From Amoebophrya sp. A120 (taxonomy: Eukaryota > Sar > Dinophyceae > Syndiniales > Amoebophryaceae): a stretch of DNA of 64,000 nucleotides. The stretch is from positions 9,259,865 through 9,323,864 of the forward strand of contig CAJINV010000001.1 of the NCBI GenBank assembly GCA_905178155.1. The letters run 5' to 3'. This document shows, one piece after another, positions 42,215 through 51,532 of this stretch. Within the stretch, counting starts at the first letter, position 1, and every line of letters begins with the position of its first letter. Made by a program: the position numbers and the translations under genes. A model generated the notes under the pieces. It made no database searches. It was not told the DNA's origin and saw only the letters and a list, made by a program, of their open reading frames with translations.

Positions 42215-45200
42215 ATGACCGCCCCGCAAGCGACGCCGTTTTCTGCCCGTGTGCAGAAAGCACAGCAAGTCGCTGTTGCTTTGGCGCGCGACCTATCAAA
42301 TGTAAAAATATCTGGGTCTGGAAGAATCATGCTGTTTCTGCATGACGCAGAAGGTCTGGCATGGAAGCTCTAGCATCACAAGTTTCGAGAAGCTTCCGCA
42401 ATGCCGAATCCGCATGACAAATTCACCACTTTGGTGACAGAAAGTGAGCAGCTTTTGCTGCATATGCATAAGAGATTTTTGTGTGTTCTGAAATGCGCAT
42501 CACAAGTTACATTCTTCCAGACCCAGACATTTTTGCAATCCATACGACCCGACGAACCAAGAACTGTGGGCGACCCCGGACTTCTTGGACGATATGACTT
42601 GCTCAGATGTTACGATCTCAAGCGTTACAATAGAATCTGGAAATCTGTGATGCAAGAAGTGCATGATCTAGCCAAGTCTCATAGGACTACGCATGACAAG
42701 TTCCGGAGTCCCAAACTGCACTACATTCGGCCGAAATTTGTGTTGCAGAAAGTGGAATGCTGTCCGAGTCTGTCATGCTCATCATGCAATACTCTATTGT
42801 AACGTTTGAGGTTGTAACGTCTGAGCAGGTCATAGACGACTGCCGCATTTTTTCCGATTGTCTTCCCGGCTTCACCGACGCAGAGCAGGTCTGGGCCTAT
42901 CTGGAGGATTCCTGTAAAAGCGCCAAATCCTGGAGGAAACGGTTCGCAAAGGCACTCACGGTAGACGAGGCTGCACTGCCGGCGCTCACCGAAGAAAAGG
43001 AAGCTCCGGTCGTGTCCATCTCGTCGGCGAAAATAAAAAAGCAGCACAGGGACGACGACCTTCCCAGCACAACATCCTCATCGTCCTCCACGACGAGCAG
43101 CAAGAAGAGAAAAAACGCGGCGGAGAGTCATGAAGTAGATGAAGCGGATGCTGTCTTGGACGGTGTCCTGGCCCGAGAAGAGGCAAGAGCGACAAAAAAG
43201 AGCAAGAAACAGGAAAGAAACACGACAGCAGGAGCAGGTTCGAAACTAAAGTCGACTACACTTCTTCCGACCGACGAGGAGGACGCAGAGAAATTGGAAG
43301 AAAAGCTTGCGAAATCTTCTTCAGCAGGAGACCACGATGATGGCAACAAGAGTTCTTGTGACCACGACGCATCCACGTCAACGAAGAGCAGAAAGAAGAA
43401 GAAAAACGCAGCGAACACCGGTGGTTCCAAACCCTCCGGCGCCCGGTTTTTCGGCGAGATGGAGGACGATGGGGACGACTCCAATGTGGCGGGGGAACAC
43501 AAAAAGAAGCACAGTAAACCAAAATCCCAAGTGGACGACGAATTTTTCTCCCTCGCGGACATGCAGAAGTTTGCGGAGGAGGGGGAAAAAGCGTGGGCGA
43601 GAATGAACGACAATGAGTCCGATTCGGACAACGCGGACGAGGACGAGGTGTACAAAATGTTTTTCTCCAAGGACGTGGGCGATGGAGATGACATCATGTT
43701 CGACGATTTTTTTGGCACCGGTGGCCGCGGACCAGGCGCGCAAAATAATAAAGCCTCAAGTTCAACAACAGCGAACAAGTATGCAAATTTGAGAACAACG
43801 GATGACTTAAAGGATTTATCGGAGAAGGAGGCCACGGCATCAAAAATTGCGGCCTTGAAAGGTAGTTCTGGCAAGGACGACGATGGTGCACGACCAGCTG
43901 TCGTCGACGACTCCTCTCCCACCGAAGAACAAAACATGGAAGTAGACGAGGTGGCCGCCGTTGTAAGCGAAGACGGCTCGTCGGAAGAAGAATTTTCAGA
44001 CGAAATGTCGGAAGAAGAGGAAGACTCTGAAGAGGAGGACGAGCTGATTCGCATGCGCCGCGAAAGGAAAAAGGCGGACGCGGCAAAGGAACAGAAAGCG
44101 AAGGCTTCTGTTGAAGGTGCACAAGTGGAACCTGACGCGAAGAAAGAGCAGAAAGGTCGTGAAGAGTCTGATGATGCCGAGCTGCCTACAGACGATCTCG
44201 AAGACGAGGAAGAAGAATTGTCCCTAGAGGAAGAAATTTCCGACGAGGAAGAAGCAGTAGAGGGTATGCTGGAAGACGCTGACGCTCTCGAAGAAGATGG
44301 CGCGCCTGATGAAAACGACATTTCAGACGAAGAGCAACCCGAGATGTCCTCGTCTTCCTCCTCCTCGTCTTGCAGCTGGGACAAAGACGCCGAGGATGCG
44401 GGCAAAGCCCTGCCTTTTTCCGGCTTCGCTTCCGACGGGGAGGACTGCGATTTGTCGGATTTGGATGCGGAAGACCGACAACTGGAATTGGCTCTGAGAA
44501 AAGTCGGCAGAACCGCGGTCTACCGAGCGGGCGGAAAAATGGACAACTTGCCGGAATCGGACGAGGATACGGACGCGGACGAAAATGGTGGAATGGATGT
44601 GGATATGAACGAAGAGTCGTCTGTCAGTTCAAACCAGGCGAAGGCGAATCTCGCGGTGAAAGACCGACGCATCCAGGATCTGGAGGAGGAGGTCGACAGA
44701 CTCGAGCGGGAGGCACTGGCGCAAAAGCACTGGTCGCTGGGCGGGGAAGTCGCGGGAAAGCAGAGAGAGCGGAACTCGCTCCTAGAGTTGCATTTGGACC
44801 TGCCCATGACGCACTTTCAATCCAAACGTATAAATTTGTGATGCTTTTTTTTTGATTACCTGTACGTCTACGTTTAGCTTAAGCTGCGGCCGTGGATTCC
44901 ATTTTTTGCCCCACATCAAGTGATTTCCAAGACCTTATGTCGCTTTTTGTACAACAATGGGTAATATTAATCATACAACCACCAGGCACTCTGGACACTG
45001 CCATCGCAACCGGGCAGCAGTTAGACGAGGAAGAGTCCGATGAAGAGGGCAACAAGCCCCAGCAATTTGACATCGAGCAGATAACCAAGCAGAGAGTCGC
45101 CGACAACCTATTCGACGACGTGATCCGTGTGGCGGACACCAGGCCAAGCACAACGAAGAAGGACGAGGATCAGGAGGAGGTTCTGAACTTCGCTAAGTCC

Positions 45201-46177
45201 CGGGTGGGTCTTGCCGACATCTACGCACAACAGTACGAAGAGGAGGTGTTTGGGCAAAAGTCAAAACAGGAAGAGAAAATGTCGAAGGAGAAGTTGCTGT
45301 GCAAGGAACTGTTTGGCAAGGTAAAGCCTGATTTCTTGTTTCCGGTTTTTGCGCTTCAAATTTAGGTGTTGGGTATGCGTTTCGACATTGGAATCATGGA
45401 AGATGTAATATTCCTCTACAAAATGCGTTTAAGATAAAGATAATTTTTACATGCGGTTCATCAACCTGCATTGCAAAAAAAAAATACGAACAGGTCATGT
45501 ACAAGCTGGATCAGCTGTGCAACGCACATTTCACTCCGAAGCCGGTAAGCTTGTGCACCAGCACGGCGAAAGCAAATGTCTCCAGTATGACGATTGAAGA
45601 AGCCGTTCCTCTTGCAGTAAGCACCGCCGCGATGACTGCACCGTCCGAGATCCGCCGCGGAGACACTGTCAAGGTACTGGTTTATAACCCTTTCATCATG
45701 TTTGTGTTTCTTTGCATGGATGACAGAGTCGTTTTTTTCCTTTAGGATAAATATTTGCTGAATGCGATAAGCTTTTGGAAAAATAAGTAAGTTGACGTCG
45801 TTTGCTCGTGATGTTTATTTCAAAACCTCTATCAGACCCACGATGAGCTTGATCGCGAGGAGCTAAACGCGGTACGAAGAAGAAGGAAGGACCAGCGAAA
45901 GAAGGCACTCGAGGGCCACCTGATTGAGGGCACGAAAACCGCAAAGGACTTGCAGGACCGGCAGACAGCCCTGGACAAAAAGAACCAAATCGCGAAAGAG
46001 AAGAAGAACGCCAAGGGCAAGGTGAAAGATAAAAAGAAAAAGTTGAAAAATACCGAACTGCTCCAAATGGCAGCCGACAAAACCCAGGCGGAAACCAGTC
46101 GAAAAGCGGACTTGAAGAAGTGGAAAGAGGGCAACACGGACACAGGAAAAGCGAAAGTGAGAAAGTCTAAATTCTGA
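42215..46177 (+). CDS. MPP10: MPP10, U3 small nucleolar ribonucleoprotein subunit
   Basis: Six exons: 42215-42301, 42540-42592, 42840-44827, 44986-45320, 45494-45673 and 45836-46177, giving 994 residues. The first two gaps are introners; the last three introns are canonical GT-AG. Mpp10 binds Imp3 and Imp4 in the small-subunit processome and is needed for 18S rRNA processing in the nucleolus. Evidence: long acidic Ser/Glu/Asp middle (about 190-650) typical of Mpp10, LHLDLPMTHFQSK, SRVGLADIYAQQYEEEV, LFGKVMYKLDQLCNAHFTPK, MTIEEAVPLAVSTAAMTAPS, and a C-terminal Lys/Arg-rich REELNAVRRRRKDQRKK region. The exon joins were checked for phase at every junction, and the total length is a multiple of three. 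Confidence 0.92.
42302..42536. mobile_element. Introner 1 in MPP10 (235 nt)
   Basis: The left end GTAAAAATATCTGGGTCTGG and the right end's reverse complement GCAAAAATGTCTGGGTCTGG continue as an inverted repeat through GAAGAAT. Flanking duplication AAT (42299-42301 and 42537-42539). Excising 238 bases joins Leu-Ser-Asn to Pro-Tyr-Asp in frame. It is the same family and length as the element in the GH18 gene; the last 27 bases of the two are identical. Although the left end starts GT, no register ends in AG. Confidence 0.93.
42593..42834. mobile_element. Introner 2 in MPP10 (242 nt)
   Basis: It starts TATGAC, then TTGCTCAGATGTTACGATCT; the reverse complement of the right end reads CTGCTCAGACGTTACAACCT at the same place, and the inverted repeat runs about 40 bases with a few transitions. 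Flanking duplication GACGA (42588-42592 and 42835-42839). Excising 247 bases gives Leu-Asp-Asp-Cys-Arg in frame. It lies only 53 coding bases after introner 1. No GT-AG register. Confidence 0.93.
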
Positions 46178-46874
46178 CTTGGCCGAAAGCTAGTACCCTT
46201 GAAAGCGATTGAATTGTGAAGCGAACAACCTAAGGACAAGTACCAGACCTTTCGAAAAGATTTTCTTCATGCACTATGCGAGTGCGAGCGTGCGCAAATA
46301 TACGAAAAAATGGAGGTTGAGGTAAGAAGTGCGTCATCAGGTGATCAGATGCAATATTCCAGTGTTTGGTTCATCACGGTGTCCGTGTCTCTGGCTTTCG
46401 TGTTAAGGATCTGGTTCCGCGACTGCAAAGGTCGAACGCAATGCTGAGAGCCGTGATTCATCAAATGGAGAAAAAGTTCTTTGCTCCTCTCTAGGGGTAA
46501 TATTCAGCTTGCTGGTGCTCACATGATCGTTCAAGGTATCGGTTTTCAGAAGTCTAGTTGTATTGCATTCGGTATACTGGTGTGCTTAGTTTGCAATGCT
46601 GCTGAACGGAGACACTTTTTTTGTCACATAACATGATTGAAGCAGTACTTAGCATTCAGATTCAAGGGGATAGATAATGTCACCGGGGCAGATACAAAAC
46701 TTGAAATTGTGGGCAAAACAGCGATACACTGGTAGGAACATTGCTTCTACATTTACAACTCACTTTTTTAGAAAATCCAAGAAATTGCTACTTACTGCTT
46801 TGAAAATAGACTTCACTGGTATTACTTCCACTTCGAAATCGTATGAGATTTCGGGGTTTGTCACTTTTCAATAA
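46178..46874. other. Intergenic
   Basis: 697 bases of A/T-rich sequence; a 65-codon ORF at 46677 looks random. Nothing else recognised. Confidence 0.4.
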
Positions 46875-49800
46875 ATGAGCTACTACACACCACAACTACT
46901 TCACGATTCTTTTGACACCTACATTCATTTCGTTGGGACAGCCACTGTTTTGTACGCCATTGCGCTAGTGCTTGTTGCATGCACTTACATCTCCTTTTAC
47001 CGAAAGTGGCAGGACCCATACCCAAATTTTAGTTTCCTCTCGAAAACAAGCTACCCGAAATCAAAGAAGAAGATGCCACGCCGACAGAAGAACAAGACTG
47101 CGGCCGCGCGGCCGGACACCTTTTACGGACGCCACGCTGACCTGGATCTCGAGCTTTCCGACGAGGACAACGAGATCGGCGACACCGCGCCCGACATGTC
47201 GGACGAGTTGGCGGAAGCGCTGCAGGACGGCTCCTTCGACATGAGCTCCATGCTCGAAATGTTGAAGATGGCAGCGGGTGAACTCGGCCAAGCTGGGGAG
47301 CAGGGCGATGAGGACGATACTACCGGCACAAACCCCGAGGACCTGAAGCATTTGCTCACCAGTCTGCAGAGCCACATGACCGGGGGCGGCTCGACCTCGT
47401 TGTCTGAGGCGGAGGGCATGAAGGCCGAATTCGACCAGATGGTGAAGGATTACCGCAGCCAGCTCTCGTTCTCCCGCTGGTACTGCGCTTTGCGGCCTCT
47501 GTTTTTCCTCCGAAACGGGAAAATGGTCTTCAACAAAAGAGAGGTCGAGAAGATCGAAAAAAACGCGAAAAATGTGCTTGCGGTGCCGAGTAAGGAACTT
47601 TTTTCTGACGTCGATTCAGCTAGTACAACATCCCTTGAAGACAATGCCGGTCGTCTCCGCACCTGGAAGAACAAGGACTTGACGGCGGAAGAAAAAGCCG
47701 CCCTCACGCCGGAGAATTCCTGGCCGGCACCGAAGAACGCGGACCAGGTGAAGACCTTGATCAAGAAACTCGGGCAAGCGGTCGCGTTCGATGAGCGCGG
47801 TTGCTTGTGGATCAGTGCGGACGGGGATGTCTTGCTGAAGGCGGCAAAAAAGTTTCTGAAGGAATTGCCCGTCGAAGCGAACTGCTTGATTGGCTGGGTG
47901 ACGGTGACCACCAACAAGCACGCGAGCGCGGACATCGGCGGTTACAGTGACGCATTGATGAACACGGTCGTACCCGCCAAAGAATGCTTTGAAAAGGCCT
48001 TGACCGCCCGCCGGAAGGAGAAGAGAAGCAAAAAGCAGCAAATAAATGAGCAAGATCTTTCCACCTACGAGGCGTTCCTCGACGACTACTTTCAAATTCG
48101 GGAGTTCAAGATTCTGAAAATGATTGCTGGCATGTGCGCGCAGCTGAAGGCCTGGGGGGAGGCTTTGAGCTGGATGCTTGAGGGTAGCAAGTGCGACGAT
48201 GCGACCGAGGACGAAAAAATCGACCAGTTGAACGAGATCGGGTTCTGCTACGAGCAGATCGGGCAGACGAGGAAGGCAAAAGAAGCGTGGTTGAAGTACA
48301 TGGACCACTGGCTCCCGAAGCTGGAGCGGCACGAGGTGCCTGAGAAGTCCAAAGCGAGGACCTACATGACGAAAGTCGCGTTCCGCCTGGCGCAGCACGC
48401 GTACGAGCACGAGGGCAGCGTGCCCGAGGGCGACAAGTGGCTGGACATCGCGACGACCAAATTGTACCCACAGTTGAACGATGCCGGGAAGAGCGAGGCC
48501 GCTATGGCCAAGATCGGGGCCGAGGGTGCGCGCAAGGATTTGACTGGTGAAGGGAGGAGTAAGAAGAGTAATGGTTCTTTCAAGCCGAAAAGCAGAACCA
48601 CTGGCGCTCCACCTCCCTCGGGAGCCGGGAATGGGTCCGAACGACCCCCCGTCGTGAAGAAATTCGAACTCGGTGACGTAGTGGAGATCGTCCGGGCGCA
48701 AAAGTACGTCGGGGAGCGCGGTGAAATCGTGTCGGGCGGTTACAAGGACGCAAACGACGTGCCGCGGGTCAAAGTGGAACTGAAGTACGTGTCCGGCGTC
48801 GCTCTGGACGAACCAAAGGAGATCGCATTTCAAGCTGCCCATCTGGACTTGGTCTACAGCAGCACGAAAGCCACCGAGATCCAGCTGGAATTCGAGCAGG
48901 ACGCAAAGAAGGTTTTGTCGCACAAGAAACGGTTCTGCGTCGGCGACGAGGTGGCCATCGTGGACCTGGTGAAGCGGGCGGACTTGAACGGGCGCCGAGG
49001 TTTGATCCGCAAACCAATCTCGATGTTCCGGCCCCGGTACGGGGTGCAGGTTTTGCCCAAGGCACGAAAGGAAGGTGAGGACTTGTCTTCAGTCGGGGAA
49101 GATGAAATCGTCCATGTGTTGCCGAAGAATTTGAAGCGGATCTGGACCGGCTGTGACAGCGATAGCACCTCCACCGCGACTACAAGCATGCAGGACACCA
49201 CTCGTTGCGCTATTTGCTGGCAGTTGCTGAAAGAAAACACGAAGGCGGGGAAAGTGCTGGAAAAGTTCACGCCGCATGGGAATCAGTACTGTCTGGACTG
49301 CGTGGATGCGTTCGTGGCTAACGGGCTGACGGAAGACAAGGTGTGCATCATCACCCGCGACATCGCGGACGAACAGGAGTTTGCAGTTATTTCCAAAGTG
49401 ACCGCCGAACGGCGAGCGAAGAGTTGCGCGTTAGTGGTTCCGGGTCCCGCGCCGTTGAAGGTCGACGAGCAGCCGCAACTGGTCGGTTCCAACGCCGCAC
49501 CGAAACTGTTTCAGGAGTTCGACTCCGGCCGCGCGCAGGCGCAGCACGAGTACGCAAAGTTTATGGCGGCGACGCCGGAGTTTTTCCACGAAGCGCGGAA
49601 AAAAGCGAAAGAAGGAAAGATCACGAACGAGGAGGCATTGAACGTGTGCAAGGACGACTACCACAAGCGGAGGCTGGAGATGCTGCGGCAGCGCCACGCC
49701 GGGTTCCGGGCCCAGGGCAAGACCGCGTACGCCACGGCGGAGTTCCCGGCGGACGCCGCTGTCAACGCCAATAACTACATGAAGGGCTGCTGTGCGGAGG

Positions 49801-50642
49801 ACGGGTCAGACGACCCCGTGATCCAGCGCGCCTGCGACGTGAAGAAGAACCAACTGGACAAGTTTGGCGACGGGGACCAGTCGGCGTTGACCGTGGTTCC
49901 GGGGGGACCGGGAGCGGATTTGGAGCAGTACTGGTCCACGGGCGGGACGTTCAACCCCTTCCAGCGCCCCATGGAGTACTCGGCGTTGCTGCGGGCCGCG
50001 AGTTGGGGCAGTGTGCGGGAAGTGCAAGCGATTCTGGAGTCGATCAAGGACGAACCGAGGGAGGTGCGGGTCCAGTATTTGGAGTTCCGGGAATCCTCTC
50101 TCCGCATGACGCCGCTGTTGGGGTTGGTGACCGGATCCCGGTCCTGCGACCTGACGCGCGGGGTGGTTTGTCCGGCGTACTTGTGGCCGAACCCGCCGAA
50201 GAAGCGGGACGTGGACCACGTGAAGTGTGCGAAACTGCTGCTAGAAGCGGGCGCGAACCCGGACTGCAGGGACATTCTGGGGAAAACGCCCTTGATGCAG
50301 TGCTGCAACAGTATGGCCACGACAACGTCGCTGGCGGTCGCGGAAGTTCTCGTCGAGTTTAACGCGGACCTGGCGCCGCTGTGTCGATTGGGCAATTGCC
50401 TGCTGATGGAAGCCGTCAACACCGGCCGCACGGATTGCGTAAAGAAAATGCTGGACTTGGGGGTCGATCCGAACCTGACTCTGGAAGTCCGCATGGGCGG
50501 TATGATGCCAAGGGGGATGCGAATGCCGAACAAGCTCATGGATTTCCCCTTTCGGACTACCGGTGCTCAAGAGTGCCAGGCGCTACTGCGGCAGGCCGCT
50601 GCAAAAGGGAGGAACGGGGGCGCGGGAAGAAGAAAGAAGTAG
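46875..50642 (+). CDS. Multidomain protein: TPR-like, KOW-like, zinc-finger-like and ankyrin regions
   Basis: The product is 1,255 residues, intronless. Residues 18-43 form a predicted transmembrane helix (FVGTATVLYAIALVLVACTY) if translation starts at 46875; an internal ATG at 47073 (MPRRQKNKTAAA) would remove it. Then come an acidic region, a helical TPR-like part (about 48100-48470: LNEIGFCYEQIGQTRKAKEA), two KOW/SH3-like repeats (FELGDVVEIVRAQKYVGERG and CVGDEVAIVDLVKRADLNG), a CxxC...CxxC zinc-finger-like segment (CAICWQLL, YCLDCVDAF), and C-terminal ankyrin repeats (LLEAGANPDCRDILGKTPLM, VEFNADLAPL, MLDLGVDPNL). The assembly suggests a scaffold; ankyrin-bearing MYND/SET relatives exist, but no SET motif is seen. 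Function not assigned. Confidence 0.78.
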   Translation: MSYYTPQLLHDSFDTYIHFVGTATVLYAIALVLVACTYISFYRKWQDPYPNFSFLSKTSYPKSKKKMPRRQKNKTAAARPDTFYGRHADLDLELSDEDNEIGDTAPDMSDELAEALQDGSFDMSSMLEMLKMAAGELGQAGEQGDEDDTTGTNPEDLKHLLTSLQSHMTGGGSTSLSEAEGMKAEFDQMVKDYRSQLSFSRWYCALRPLFFLRNGKMVFNKREVEKIEKNAKNVLAVPSKELFSDVDSASTTSLEDNAGRLRTWKNKDLTAEEKAALTPENSWPAPKNADQVKTLIKKLGQAVAFDERGCLWISADGDVLLKAAKKFLKELPVEANCLIGWVTVTTNKHASADIGGYSDALMNTVVPAKECFEKALTARRKEKRSKKQQINEQDLSTYEAFLDDYFQIREFKILKMIAGMCAQLKAWGEALSWMLEGSKCDDATEDEKIDQLNEIGFCYEQIGQTRKAKEAWLKYMDHWLPKLERHEVPEKSKARTYMTKVAFRLAQHAYEHEGSVPEGDKWLDIATTKLYPQLNDAGKSEAAMAKIGAEGARKDLTGEGRSKKSNGSFKPKSRTTGAPPPSGAGNGSERPPVVKKFELGDVVEIVRAQKYVGERGEIVSGGYKDANDVPRVKVELKYVSGVALDEPKEIAFQAAHLDLVYSSTKATEIQLEFEQDAKKVLSHKKRFCVGDEVAIVDLVKRADLNGRRGLIRKPISMFRPRYGVQVLPKARKEGEDLSSVGEDEIVHVLPKNLKRIWTGCDSDSTSTATTSMQDTTRCAICWQLLKENTKAGKVLEKFTPHGNQYCLDCVDAFVANGLTEDKVCIITRDIADEQEFAVISKVTAERRAKSCALVVPGPAPLKVDEQPQLVGSNAAPKLFQEFDSGRAQAQHEYAKFMAATPEFFHEARKKAKEGKITNEEALNVCKDDYHKRRLEMLRQRHAGFRAQGKTAYATAEFPADAAVNANNYMKGCCAEDGSDDPVIQRACDVKKNQLDKFGDGDQSALTVVPGGPGADLEQYWSTGGTFNPFQRPMEYSALLRAASWGSVREVQAILESIKDEPREVRVQYLEFRESSLRMTPLLGLVTGSRSCDLTRGVVCPAYLWPNPPKKRDVDHVKCAKLLLEAGANPDCRDILGKTPLMQCCNSMATTTSLAVAEVLVEFNADLAPLCRLGNCLLMEAVNTGRTDCVKKMLDLGVDPNLTLEVRMGGMMPRGMRMPNKLMDFPFRTTGAQECQALLRQAAAKGRNGGAGRRKK

Positions 50643-51532
50643 AATGAAGAAAAAACACCCAGGGTTTGCACATAAGTAGTTGTCGCGATTTTTTTGTACA
50701 AAGAGACCGACTCTCATTCAGCAAAAAAATAACGAATTGCAAAGCGATAACGAGAACGAGTTTGCTCGTGGACATTTTTTCAAGATATTTTTGTCACGCA
50801 CGGGTGGAGCCGAATAAAATATTGGTTGAGGATTTTTATTCTTCTGAATACACACATCGATAATATTGTGGACCGGCTAAGAAGCAGCATTTCAAAGCCA
50901 AAGAGGGTTTATGTCATGGACGACAGGGGTTTTTTGGAACGCAAATATTGGTTACAGCCGAGTGTTCGAGCAGATCAAATTAGGCCTTTCCGGAGCATCG
51001 GTGTGCCATCATATGGGAAAGAATCAGAAGTGACTTCATCTCAACAGTAGACAGACACTCGAAAAAGCGATCGAAAATTGCTATCGCTTTCATCTTCCTA
51101 TCATGTTGACACGCTTCATTAGTGCAATAAAAGTTCTAGGAAATTTTAAACTCAGTCGTTGAAGTAAGTAGTAAGTAGAGAAAAAACAAGTTTACTTTAT
51201 TGAAGTGTAGTACGGCAATCACTTTTCGAAGCTTACTAGAATTCAGTTCATCATCGTCTTCAAGGTAAGAGCGAATCTTCATACACATGACCTTGGCTAT
51301 AATCGAGTCACACCATCGTGGAATCCCATGACAGCCACGGACGGAGAGGATTTCGAAGCTCCGGCACGGCTGTTAGCAGCCTCTAGCTCGCCCGTGGCGT
51401 GGAGTGACTCTCGCGGGTCGCGCTCCAGGCATCGGAACACCACGACGAGCCACCATCAACTGTATGGAGTTCCTTGACCGTGCTTTTCAACCAGATACTT
51501 AGTTGCCGTAGCACCTCCACACAACGTATATC
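50643..51532. other. Intergenic, about 0.9 kb
   Basis: Mostly A/T-rich with no gene recognised. The last ~200 bases become more G/C-rich and open on the reverse strand; they may be the 5' untranslated region of the giant gene or an unrecognised upstream exon. Confidence 0.4.

Noticed and set aside
43128-44405. Reverse-strand Ser-rich ORF of 425 codons
   Set aside because: It is the antisense of the acidic Glu/Asp/Ser tract of MPP10, whose codons read as Ser/Phe in reverse.
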